In this document: piece after piece, positions 48,659 to 55,973 of the stretch
Layout: each line of letters begins with the position of its first letter
Numbering within the stretch: position 1 is the stretch's first letter
From: Streptomyces sp. NBC_00442
Lineage (GTDB): Bacteria; Actinomycetota; Actinomycetes; Streptomycetales; Streptomycetaceae
Direction: 5' to 3'
Length of the DNA stretch: 64,000 nt
Assembly (NCBI RefSeq): GCF_036014195.1
Contig: NZ_CP107918.1
Span: forward strand, 4,030,001-4,094,000
Made by a program: the position numbers and the translations under genes
The notes under the pieces: model-generated
The model's input: only the letters and a program-made list of their open reading frames with translations
What the model was told of the DNA's origin: nothing
Database searches by the model: none

Positions 48659-49303
48659 TTAGCCGATGACCGCATCGGTGACGTCCAGCGCTCGTCCGTC
48701 GATGATGTCAGTAGTTGCCAGCCCGTAGCCCTCCGCATGCCCGTAGTACGTCGGCTCACCGGGTTGCGCCTCGACTCCGAGTAGCTGAACGAGCTCCTCA
48801 AGAGCCGACGCGAGTCGCGGCGCGTTGGCGGCATGGATGGCCGGGTGGGGCTCACCCCGGAAATCGTACGCAGCCCATACATCGTGATACACGGAAAGTT
48901 CGGCCCAAGGCCCGATCTCGTCCGGCGACACCGTCAACTCGACAAGACGGTTCTCCTTGTGCCGCGCACCACTCGCATCGAACCACACGCCAAAGCCCCG
49001 TACGAAGATTCCGCCCATTTCCGCGTTCGGGTAACCGGACGGCCGGCAGGCGCGCATGCGATCCGGCAAGTCCGGATCGTCGAGCGAACGTCCCACAAGG
49101 GAAATGCGGCTATGAATCCCAAGCCCGCCCCTTCCGATCTCGAACCAGCTCCACTCAAGCCCGTGCGGCTCCAGTAGCGCATGCTTCTGCAGCACCGCAG
49201 TCATGCGCCCCGCAGTCCGGAGCGCGGGCTCCAGTCCGGGCTCATCGATATCGTCCAGATCCCAGGACCAGGAGCCGGACTCCTTTGGTGAGCGCATCAG
49301 CAT
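48659..49303 (-). CDS. Probable immunity protein of unknown family
   Basis: A 214-aa protein that I do not recognise. It is acidic and soluble, with blocks GSWSWDLDDIDEPGLEPALRTAGR, EWSWFEIGRGGLGIHSRISLVGRS, GYPNAEMGGIFVRGFGVWFDASG and WAELSVYHDVWAAYDFRGEPHPAI. It lies 15 bp downstream of the 824-aa toxin on the same strand, the position of the cognate immunity gene in such loci, and its base composition is lower in GC like the toxin tip. It is therefore the best candidate for the toxin's own immunity protein. That is contextual inference. Confidence 0.7.
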   Translation of the reverse strand: MLMRSPKESGSWSWDLDDIDEPGLEPALRTAGRMTAVLQKHALLEPHGLEWSWFEIGRGGLGIHSRISLVGRSLDDPDLPDRMRACRPSGYPNAEMGGIFVRGFGVWFDASGARHKENRLVELTVSPDEIGPWAELSVYHDVWAAYDFRGEPHPAIHAANAPRLASALEELVQLLGVEAQPGEPTYYGHAEGYGLATTDIIDGRALDVTDAVIG

Positions 49304-49318
49304 GTCTGTCGATCTTCC

Positions 49319-51793
49319 TTACCGTTTCGTGGCATTCGTCGGGTAGACGGTGAGAGATCCATCGTCAAACCTTAGCTCAAAATAAGCATTAGTGCGGTCG
49401 GCGGCCCGTTGCACGGCTTCGATGTCACGCTCCGTCAGCTCACTCCGGAGGCCATTGATGTCCAAAATTCCGGCCTTAATATCGACCCCTGGCCCACTCA
49501 ATTGGTGGCCCGCGATTTTCTTGACGGCCGATCTGATGCCTGCCGCGCTGTCCACGTCCTTGAGCTGGGCGCCGTATTCTATTCGCCCATCGCCGCGAAT
49601 CAGAACATCGAGATCGAGGTTTTCATCCGGGACCTTGAGCTCGAATTCAACATTCCCCGCCCCCTTGCTCTGGAGCTCTGCGGCGTGCTCCATTGCTTGG
49701 TGCACGGCAGGGATCATGTCGCGCCGCTTCACCTGGTAAAGGAGGCCTTCGCGGTGACTGAAGTTCGGAACGTCCGCGAATCTGCCGCTCGAAATGTAAT
49801 CGGCAATTGCGGCACCGTATCCTGACTTTCGCAGCTGCGTCAGCATGCGGTCCTGGTCCACCGCGGAAATCTTCATGTCCTTGAGCGCCTCCGCGACGGC
49901 CGGCTCCTGCTCGGGACTCATAGGCCCACTGGGCTGCTGACCTATCCGGTCACCTTCCAGGATCACCCCGGGCTGCCGCTCCGGACGACCGACGTCGCCT
50001 CCCGGGCCGTCGCCGCCGCCCCCGTCGTGGCCCGCGCCGCCCGTCCCGTCGTGCCCGCCAGGAACGTGCCCCGCGTCGTCACCCGCGCCACCGCCGTGAC
50101 CGGGCTCGTGCCCGCCGGAGCCGCCGTCGTGGCCGCCCGTGCCGTGGCCGCCCGTGCCGTGGCCGGCGGAGCTGGTTCCGGAGTGGGCGCCGGTGTCGGC
50201 CGCGTGGCCTGCGGTGTCACCCGCGGACGGCGCCCCGCCGCGGCTGCCGCCCGTCGCGCCCCGGTCGAGGTCGTTCGCCGCGCCGCGGCCGAGGTCGTGG
50301 GCCGCGCCGCCCGGCGTGTGGCCGGCCGTGCCGCCCGGGGTTCGGGTGCCCGGGGTCGCCGGGTGGTCACCGACGTGGCCCGCGCGGTCGCCCGCGCCGA
50401 CCAGGACCGGTTGCTTCACGCCGTCCGGCACCGTGGCGTCGACGTGCGGGAGTTCGCTCTTGAGGAGGGCGATGTCGTCGGCGCTGAGTTCGACCTTGGC
50501 CGGCGCGACCGTGCCGTCGGGCCTGTAGACCGTGCCCTCGTCGAGGTCGAGGCGGCTGCCGCTGGACCACTCGACGTAGTTGCCCTTGATGACGGGTACG
50601 TCGGGGTTCTTGACGTAGGTGCCGTCGAGGTCGTATTTGCCGCCGCCCGCGAGGACGTCCGCGTACCGGCCCGAGTACACGTTCTTGAGGCTGCCGAAGA
50701 GGTCGCCGACCTTGATGACGCCGAACTTGCCGGCCTTCGCGACGTACGTCATGGGGTCGACGACCTTGGCGACCTTGCCGGTCACGGAGAGCACCTTGGC
50801 TACGGCGCCGCCCTTCGCCGCGCTGCCCGCGCCGCCAGTGAAGACGGTGGTCAGGACGTTGAAGGTGACCCCGCCCGCGGCACGTGCGGGGTTCTTGCCC
50901 CACTCGTCCCACGCGACGAGGGCCTTGCCGGTCTCCTTCATCGCGGTACGCGAGTCCCGCAGCCAGGACGGGAGTTGCTTGTCCGGCACGGCCCAGAACA
51001 GGCCGCCGAGCGGGGTCGCGGTGATGACGAGGCCGGTGGCGAGCTTCGCGAGGCCCGTCCAGGCCTGGCCGGCCTTGTCCCACCCGTCGGTGCCGACGAG
51101 GGTGCCGAGGCCCTTGATGGTGCCCCAGACCCCGTCGACGATGAACCCGTCCCACACGAAGCTCTTGGTCTGCTCCCACAGCCACCGCACGCCCGTGTAC
51201 TCACGCTCGGCGTAACCGCCCCACGGCGTCTCCTCCGCGTGCTTCATCATGTCGGCGGAGTACCCGTACATGCCGGGCTTGTGGCTGCCGTCGTCGACGG
51301 TCAGCTTGCTGCCGCCGACCAGCGCGGTGATCTTGTCGTGGCAGGCGCGTTCGGCGTCCGTGAACGCCGTGACCGTGGCGCCGACATCCTGCACCAGCCT
51401 GGTGTTGTGGTCGATCTTCGACTGGTCGCGGCGCCAGTGGTCGTCACCGGCGATGCTGTCGGTGAACGCGAACGCCTCGGTGCGCAGGCTCTGCAATTTC
51501 TTGACCAGGGGGCGCACGACCCCCTCGTACTCGGTCAGGGCCGCCGCGGCCTTCTCCAGGTCGTCGGCGAAGTCGTCGGCCTTCGTCTTGACGGGAAGCG
51601 TGGTGGCGAAGAGCTGGTCGGCCTCCGGGGCCTGATAGCAGGCGGACAGCCCCTGGAACTCCTTGTGCACGTCCGCGCCGCCGTCACGGAACGCACCGGC
51701 CTGCTTGGTGAGCGCTGCGGCGTCCTTGGTGAGCTGCTCCAGGTCACCGGTGAACATGGGTATGCCACCGGGCTCGATGACGTCGTCGCTCAC
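49319..51793 (-). CDS. Polymorphic toxin, WXG100-type N-terminus, nuclease-like tip
   Basis: An 824-aa secreted-toxin-like protein. Residues 1-145 are helical and WXG100/LXG-like (FTGDLEQLTKDAAALTKQAGAFRDGG, FADDLEKAAAALTEYEGVVRPLVKKLQ). Residues 200-400 form a putative translocation region with hydrophobic stretches (LATGLVITATPLGGLFWAVP). A Gly/His-rich linker covers about 470-610. The tip, from about residue 640, has lower GC. In it, D729, E739, Q743 and K745 (LDVLI, then EYGAQLK) could be a PD-(D/E)xK-type nuclease centre. GTG start at 51793 overlaps the DUF6507-like gene (GTGA). Secretion by the type VII system is inferred from the upstream WXG100 genes. Confidence 0.85.
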   Translation of the reverse strand: MSDDVIEPGGIPMFTGDLEQLTKDAAALTKQAGAFRDGGADVHKEFQGLSACYQAPEADQLFATTLPVKTKADDFADDLEKAAAALTEYEGVVRPLVKKLQSLRTEAFAFTDSIAGDDHWRRDQSKIDHNTRLVQDVGATVTAFTDAERACHDKITALVGGSKLTVDDGSHKPGMYGYSADMMKHAEETPWGGYAEREYTGVRWLWEQTKSFVWDGFIVDGVWGTIKGLGTLVGTDGWDKAGQAWTGLAKLATGLVITATPLGGLFWAVPDKQLPSWLRDSRTAMKETGKALVAWDEWGKNPARAAGGVTFNVLTTVFTGGAGSAAKGGAVAKVLSVTGKVAKVVDPMTYVAKAGKFGVIKVGDLFGSLKNVYSGRYADVLAGGGKYDLDGTYVKNPDVPVIKGNYVEWSSGSRLDLDEGTVYRPDGTVAPAKVELSADDIALLKSELPHVDATVPDGVKQPVLVGAGDRAGHVGDHPATPGTRTPGGTAGHTPGGAAHDLGRGAANDLDRGATGGSRGGAPSAGDTAGHAADTGAHSGTSSAGHGTGGHGTGGHDGGSGGHEPGHGGGAGDDAGHVPGGHDGTGGAGHDGGGGDGPGGDVGRPERQPGVILEGDRIGQQPSGPMSPEQEPAVAEALKDMKISAVDQDRMLTQLRKSGYGAAIADYISSGRFADVPNFSHREGLLYQVKRRDMIPAVHQAMEHAAELQSKGAGNVEFELKVPDENLDLDVLIRGDGRIEYGAQLKDVDSAAGIRSAVKKIAGHQLSGPGVDIKAGILDINGLRSELTERDIEAVQRAADRTNAYFELRFDDGSLTVYPTNATKR

Positions 51794-52206
51794 TTGTGAC
51801 CCTCCGGCTCGGGCTGGACCGGCTTGCCGTCCGCGCCGAGCTCCTGGCCCTTGTCGTTGACGACCGGCTCCTTGATGGCCTGGCTCTGCTTGTTCGCAGC
51901 CATCGCCACGTCACCCTTCATGTACTCCGTCGTCGCGTCGTACGCGCCCTGGAGCGAGTGCTGGGTACGCACGGCGATGTAGCCGAGCTCCTGCGCCTTG
52001 TGCTGCATGAACTCGCCGAGCGCGCCGCCGACCGGGCCCATCGGGGCCTCACCGCAGTACGGACCCGAGATCGTGCCGGCGGACGACGCCGCCGACTTCA
52101 GGCTCTCCTGCATCGAGGTCCCGGCCTTCGACATCGCCTCGGCCGCCGTACCCGTCTTCTTCAACACGCCCGAAACCCCGGACGGCTTGATGTCCCAACT
52201 CGTCAC
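51790..52206 (-). CDS. DUF6507-like type VII-associated helical protein
   Basis: A 138-aa helical protein: TSWDIKPSGVSGVLKKTGTAAEAMSKAG, then MQESLKSAASSAGTISG and ALGEFMQHKAQELGYIAVRTQHSLQGAYDATTEYMKGD. Length, the helix-turn-helix-hairpin look and position between WXG100 genes and a large toxin match the small DUF6507-type partners of Streptomyces WXG toxins. It probably helps deliver the toxin. GTG start at 52206; its stop overlaps the toxin start. Confidence 0.75.
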   Translation of the reverse strand: MTSWDIKPSGVSGVLKKTGTAAEAMSKAGTSMQESLKSAASSAGTISGPYCGEAPMGPVGGALGEFMQHKAQELGYIAVRTQHSLQGAYDATTEYMKGDVAMAANKQSQAIKEPVVNDKGQELGADGKPVQPEPEGHK

Positions 52207-52259
52207 CGCACCACACCCCCGTCGATCAACCGCACACCACGCACCGCGCCGCTGTCGCC

Positions 52260-52571
52260 TCAGCCGATGGCGTCGACGGCTGCTTTCGCCTTGGAGAGGG
52301 TGGAGTGGGCGGTACCGTCGTTGAGTTCGAGGGTGCCGCGCACGAGGCGGATGATCTCGCGGACTTCGGCGGCCGCCTTGTTCCAGCGCAGTTCCTTGCC
52401 GTGGTACTCGTCCGAGACACCGTCCGCCGTGAACTCCGCCATCGCGGCCTTCACGGCCCGGTCGCGGTCGTTGAGGACGCGCTCCAGGTTGCCGATGATC
52501 CCGGCGAGGCCGCCCTGTACTTCGGTGGAGGCGCCGGTGTCGTAGCTGCGCCGGTCCAGATTCTGACCCAT
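52260..52571 (-). CDS. WXG100/ESAT-6-like protein
   Basis: A 103-aa helical hairpin protein: YDTGASTEVQGGLAGIIGNLERVLNDRDRAVKAAMAEF, a turn with DEYHGKELRWNKAAAEV in the WXG place (R-W-N), and REIIRLVRGTLELNDGTAHSTLSKAKAAVDAIG as the second helix. Members of this group dimerise and are exported by type VII secretion. It is second in the minus-strand toxin operon. Confidence 0.82.
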   Translation of the reverse strand: MGQNLDRRSYDTGASTEVQGGLAGIIGNLERVLNDRDRAVKAAMAEFTADGVSDEYHGKELRWNKAAAEVREIIRLVRGTLELNDGTAHSTLSKAKAAVDAIG

Positions 52572-52591
52572 GTTGTTCCGTCTCCCCCGGG

Positions 52592-52927
52592 TTAGTGGCG
52601 TGCGCCGAAGCGGGCGGCGTCGAAGTTGGCCGACGACATGTTCTGGTGCGCGTTGGACTCCTGCTCGTGGTCACCGGCACCGAACGCGTTGTCCATACCG
52701 GACTGGCCGCCCAGAATGTCCTGCAACGACCCGTTCAGGTCGTTGGTGATCTCGTCGGCGTGATTCTTGAACTGGTCGAACGCGGCCTTCCCGGCCCCGT
52801 TGAACTTGCCTTCCAGCGGATCGGCCGCAGCGATCAACTGCCGGATCAGCGAGCCCAGATCACTGCTGGACCCGTCCGTGCTCCTGCCCAGATCGGACAG
52901 AGTCGTGGACCCCATGTCGAACTTCAC
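52592..52927 (-). CDS. WXG100/ESAT-6-like protein, first gene of toxin operon
   Basis: A 111-aa helical protein: SSSDLGSLIRQLIAAADPLEGKFNGAGKAAFDQFKNHADEITNDLNGSLQDILGG, where F-N-G stands in the WXG-turn position, followed by SGMDNAFGAGDHEQESNAHQN. GTG at 52927 with a G-rich tract about nine bases upstream; a GTG at 52933 is also possible. It leads the operon that ends with the 824-aa toxin and immunity genes. It probably pairs with the 103-aa protein as a heterodimer. Confidence 0.82.
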   Translation of the reverse strand: MKFDMGSTTLSDLGRSTDGSSSDLGSLIRQLIAAADPLEGKFNGAGKAAFDQFKNHADEITNDLNGSLQDILGGQSGMDNAFGAGDHEQESNAHQNMSSANFDAARFGARH

Positions 52928-53123
52928 GCACACACCCCCGTTAACAACGCAACCGGCACAGACATCACGAACCGCCGCACGTGCCTCGCGCAGCGACTTC
53001 CATGTCTATCGAACGCACGTCGCAGGTGCAACGCGGATCCGTCCCAGGTTCGTCACCATCGGGTGCCGACGCGCTTCGGCCCCGGCCCACCGCGCGGTAC
53101 AGCGGAGACCGGGGCCGTGACGC

Positions 53124-53372
53124 TCAGGCGACCGGGGCGCCCTTCCAGCCCACGAACGCGGCCCACACCCCGGGACCCACGGCGAGCGCCGGACCATGCG
53201 TCACCTTCGAGTCCCGTACGTGAATGGCTTCGCAGCAGGTGGCCACCTCTACGCGGTCGCCTCCACTGGAGCTGCGGGACGAGGACTTGCGCCAGACGGC
53301 GGCCACCTCGATGCACTGGCCCCCACTGTCGTCGCTGTAGCTGGACTTGAACCACTGGAGGGTGCTGCTCAT
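53124..53372 (-). CDS. DUF397 domain protein
   Basis: An 82-aa protein of the DUF397 family. It contains two tandem copies of the motif: LQWFKSSYSDDSGGQCIEVAA and WRKSSSRSSSGGDRVEVATC, then HVRDSKVTHGPALAV and WAAFVGW. In Streptomyces these small acidic proteins are encoded next to XRE/DUF5753 regulators, as in the whiJ/bldB-type loci, and are thought to oppose the regulator. It overlaps the XRE gene stop by ATGA (53369-53372). Confidence 0.9.
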   Translation of the reverse strand: MSSTLQWFKSSYSDDSGGQCIEVAAVWRKSSSRSSSGGDRVEVATCCEAIHVRDSKVTHGPALAVGPGVWAAFVGWKGAPVA

Positions 53373-54205
53373 CTCTGTTCTCCTGCCAACTCCTCGATGA
53401 GGCCCAGCGATTCGCGAAGACCCAGGGCCTGTGCTCGGATCTTCGCATAGCGCCGTGCGTACGTACTCACCTTCGCCGGGTCGGTGATGAGAAGGCTCTC
53501 GCCCTGGACTTCCAGGTATCCCAAGCGGTCGTGTTCTGGAGTCTCCACCAAGGTGATCCCGCCGCGGGCACCCGCGTGTTCTCCGCTCGTTCCGCATTCG
53601 AGCGGGAGCACGTGAAGGTTGACATTGCGCCTGCGCGTGTACGCAATGAGGTGTTGCATCTGGCCGGTCATGACCTCGGCGTTGCCGATTGTCCGCCGCA
53701 ACACCGCTTCCTCCAGGATCAGCTCAATCGAGACGATCGGCTCCCGGTCGAACAGAGCCTGTCGTTCCATACGGGCTTGGACCAGTTCTTCTACCCGCTG
53801 CTCGGACAGCGGGGGGTAGCCTCCGCCGATCAAGGCGCGTGCGTACTCCTCCGTCTGAAACAGTCCGTTGATGACCAAGGTCTCGTACATCTGGAGCACG
53901 ATGGCGCGCTGCTCCAAGGGCGCGAAGTTCTGGAACTGCTCGGGGTACTTCTCCAGCCGTACGGCGGTCCGAGCGTCCTCGAAGATGCCCATGCCGTCGC
54001 CGAGTACGCGCTCCAGCTCCACCAGCATCTGGTCGCTTGCGGGCTGAGCCAGAGTTTCCATGGCGCTCACCGCCGCGCCCGAGAAGCCGAGCTCGGCTCC
54101 CAAACGGTCCTGGGACCACCCTTTCCGTACGCGTAATTTGCGAGCGAGTTTGGCGACCATCTGGGCCATCGGCCCCGCCGTCTCCTTGTTTTCCGCTCGT
54201 GCCAT
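53369..54205 (-). CDS. XRE-family regulator with DUF5753 (WhiJ-like)
   Basis: A 278-aa protein. The N-terminal HTH is LARKLRVRKGWSQDRLGAELGFSGAAVSAMETLAQ; the DUF5753 part follows (ARTAVRLEKYPEQFQNFAPLEQRAIVLQMYETLVINGLFQTEEYARALI, RMERQALFDREPIVSIELILEEAVLRR, YTRRRNVNLHVLPLECG, YLEVQGESLLITDPAKV). WhiJ-type regulators control differentiation and work with DUF397 and AbaA-like partners. The DUF397 gene overlaps its stop; an abaA-like gene faces away at 54361. Two direct repeats GACTCAACCG at 54221-54240 before its start may be its binding site. Confidence 0.92.
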   Translation of the reverse strand: MARAENKETAGPMAQMVAKLARKLRVRKGWSQDRLGAELGFSGAAVSAMETLAQPASDQMLVELERVLGDGMGIFEDARTAVRLEKYPEQFQNFAPLEQRAIVLQMYETLVINGLFQTEEYARALIGGGYPPLSEQRVEELVQARMERQALFDREPIVSIELILEEAVLRRTIGNAEVMTGQMQHLIAYTRRRNVNLHVLPLECGTSGEHAGARGGITLVETPEHDRLGYLEVQGESLLITDPAKVSTYARRYAKIRAQALGLRESLGLIEELAGEQR

Positions 54206-54220
54206 GTGCGATCACGCTCC

Positions 54221-54240
54221 GACTCAACCGGACTCAACCG
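54221..54240. promoter_or_regulatory. Direct repeats upstream of the XRE gene
   Basis: GACTCAACCG occurs twice in tandem 16 bp upstream of the XRE ATG. The 10-bp spacing (one helical turn) fits a protein-binding site. Confidence 0.5.
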
Positions 54241-54360
54241 GTCACTACCCAGCCCCGCCGAATTCGACCCGGTCATACGGGAGTTGAGGCTGGTCAACGG
54301 CTCCCGACGGTCCCCGCGCGGTCATGGAAAACGCTAGCGGGGCGACCCCAGACTGTCCTC

Positions 54361-54765
54361 GTGGATGCGCAAATCGATGAGGTGAACCTCGACTGGATTC
54401 CGCTCGCCGGGTTCCAGCTCAGGAAAGCGGGCGTGCAATTCGACGCCGTGCGAATCAATGGGGCCGTTGGGCGGTGTGTGGCGGATGCGATGGAGGAGCT
54501 GACCGGGGGTGACCCGGGGCCGATCGTCGCGGATGCGCTCGGGTGGCGGGCGGTGTACTTCCTGGTGCCGCCGCGCAGTACGTCGCACCGGGCGTGGCCG
54601 GCGGTGGCGACCCCGTTCAACTCTGGGCGAGGGAGAGTCAGTTACGTGCCGGTCCCGGCGCTCGATGGGCGTACCTGGCCGCTGTCGTGGCGGTGCCTGC
54701 CCTCGGGGCCGGACCGGTTCGTGCATACACCGCTGCTCAACTCGCTGGTGCATCAGCTACGTTGA
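54361..54765 (+). CDS. AbaA-like small protein of a whiJ-type cluster
   Basis: A 134-aa protein: VNLDWIPLAGFQLRKAGVQFDAVRI, NGAVGRCVADAMEELTGGDPGPIVAD, WRAVYFLVPPRSTSHRAWP, SYVPVPALDGRTWPLSWRCLPSGPDRFVHTPLLNSLV. The pattern recalls the orphan small proteins (AbaA ORF type) that flank XRE/DUF397 pairs in Streptomyces. GTG at 54361 is chosen because codon bias begins there. It is divergent from the XRE gene. Molecular function is unknown. Confidence 0.75.
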   Translation: MDAQIDEVNLDWIPLAGFQLRKAGVQFDAVRINGAVGRCVADAMEELTGGDPGPIVADALGWRAVYFLVPPRSTSHRAWPAVATPFNSGRGRVSYVPVPALDGRTWPLSWRCLPSGPDRFVHTPLLNSLVHQLR

Positions 54766-54841
54766 GGCGCGGGTGGCGGCAGCGGAGCGGGGCGCCGGCC
54801 CATGGCCGAACGCCCCGCCCGCCCCGCTTTCGGTGTCCCTG

Positions 54842-55600
54842 CTAGCCGGCCACCTCGTACTGCCCGGTCACCAGGAAGTACCGCATGTCCTCCGGGGTGC
54901 CGTCGAGCGCCTTGTTGCACGCCGCGCGGAGGGCGTCGCTGATGCCTGGCCTGGCCAGGATGCGGGAGATGGCGACGCTGTCGTCCTCGGCCTGGGCGAG
55001 GCGGTAGCCGGTGGTGCGGAAGGTGCGGAGGGCTTCGGGGGTGCCGTTGTCGAGTGCCTTGGTGGCTTCGCGGATGACGGCGCGGTCGCCGTTCTTCTGG
55101 GCGACGCCGAGTATGCGGGTGGTGGCGACGCTGTCGTCCTCGGCCTGGGCGAGGCGGTAGCCGGTGGTGCGGAAGGTGCGGAGGGCTTCGGCGCTGCCGT
55201 TGTCGAGTGCCTTGGTGGCTTCGCGGATGACTGCGCGGTCGCCGTTCTTCTGGGCGACGCCGAGTATGCGGGTGGTGGCGACGCTGTCGTCCTCGGCCTG
55301 AGCGAGGCGGTAGCCCGTGTCCAGGAAGGTGCGCAGGGCTTCCGGGGTGTTGGCGTCGAGCGCCGTGTTGGCGTCGCGGATGACACGTCTGTCGCCGTCC
55401 TTGATCGCCTGGCCCAGGATGCGGGACACGGCGACACGGTCGTCGTCCTCGGAGGCGGGGCCGGCCGACGGGCCGGACACGGCTGTCGCGGCGGGCGACG
55501 ACGCGGCCGTCGTGCCGGAGGCGAACGCCGGGGTCGCCACGGCGAGGGCCGGCGCCAGGGCGGCGGCCGCGATGAGGAGGGCGGCGAGGGTGGGTCGCAT
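54842..55600 (-). CDS. Secreted ALF-repeat protein
   Basis: A 252-aa secreted protein. Residues 1-28 are a signal peptide (LAALLIAAAALAPALAVATPAFA). After a Ser/Ala linker come four ALF repeats (RVAVSRILGQAIKDGDRRVIRDANTALDA type) ending in a partial fifth. The middle repeats are identical for nearly all of 51 residues (DDSVATTRILGVAQKNGDRA through TTGYRLAQAE); the DNA unit of 153 bp recurs at 54972, 55125 and 55278. ALF repeats are found in actinobacterial extracellular proteins without a known activity. It stands alone, between the abaA-like gene and a GT-C gene. Confidence 0.88.
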   Translation of the reverse strand: MRPTLAALLIAAAALAPALAVATPAFASGTTAASSPAATAVSGPSAGPASEDDDRVAVSRILGQAIKDGDRRVIRDANTALDANTPEALRTFLDTGYRLAQAEDDSVATTRILGVAQKNGDRAVIREATKALDNGSAEALRTFRTTGYRLAQAEDDSVATTRILGVAQKNGDRAVIREATKALDNGTPEALRTFRTTGYRLAQAEDDSVAISRILARPGISDALRAACNKALDGTPEDMRYFLVTGQYEVAG

Positions 55601-55973
55601 GAGTGTGCCTCCGTGATCGAGTTGCAGACGGGGAGATCATCGGTGCTGCGGGCCACCCCGTCATTGCCGGTTCCGGGCAGACTTTCGGCCCGTTTCTTGC
55701 CTGCCGCACAACCGATATCACGCGCATCCCGGATTCCCCAATTCCGCTCAGCGGCAGGAAAGTTGCGACCGTCGGCCATTCTCGCGGAGTCGGTCCGGTC
55801 AAGCGGAATTCGTCGAATCCGCATCGGGGTCTGCGTCCGTATGACGTCCCTTCCGCAAGTGGAATGCCGTGCGCTGCGTACGGGTGCGCGCCGCCCGAAT
55901 CCAGTCGCTTCGGGCGTTGTCCCAGGACCACATACTTCCCTGGTCAAGGAACCACGTACACGGGGGCACACGC
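55601..55973. other. Divergent intergenic region before the GT-C gene
   Basis: No gene is supported in these 373 bases; GC is lower than in the neighbours and codon bias is absent. It must hold the promoters of the ALF-repeat gene and the glycosyltransferase gene. No clear hairpin, operator or RNA was recognised. Confidence 0.4.
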
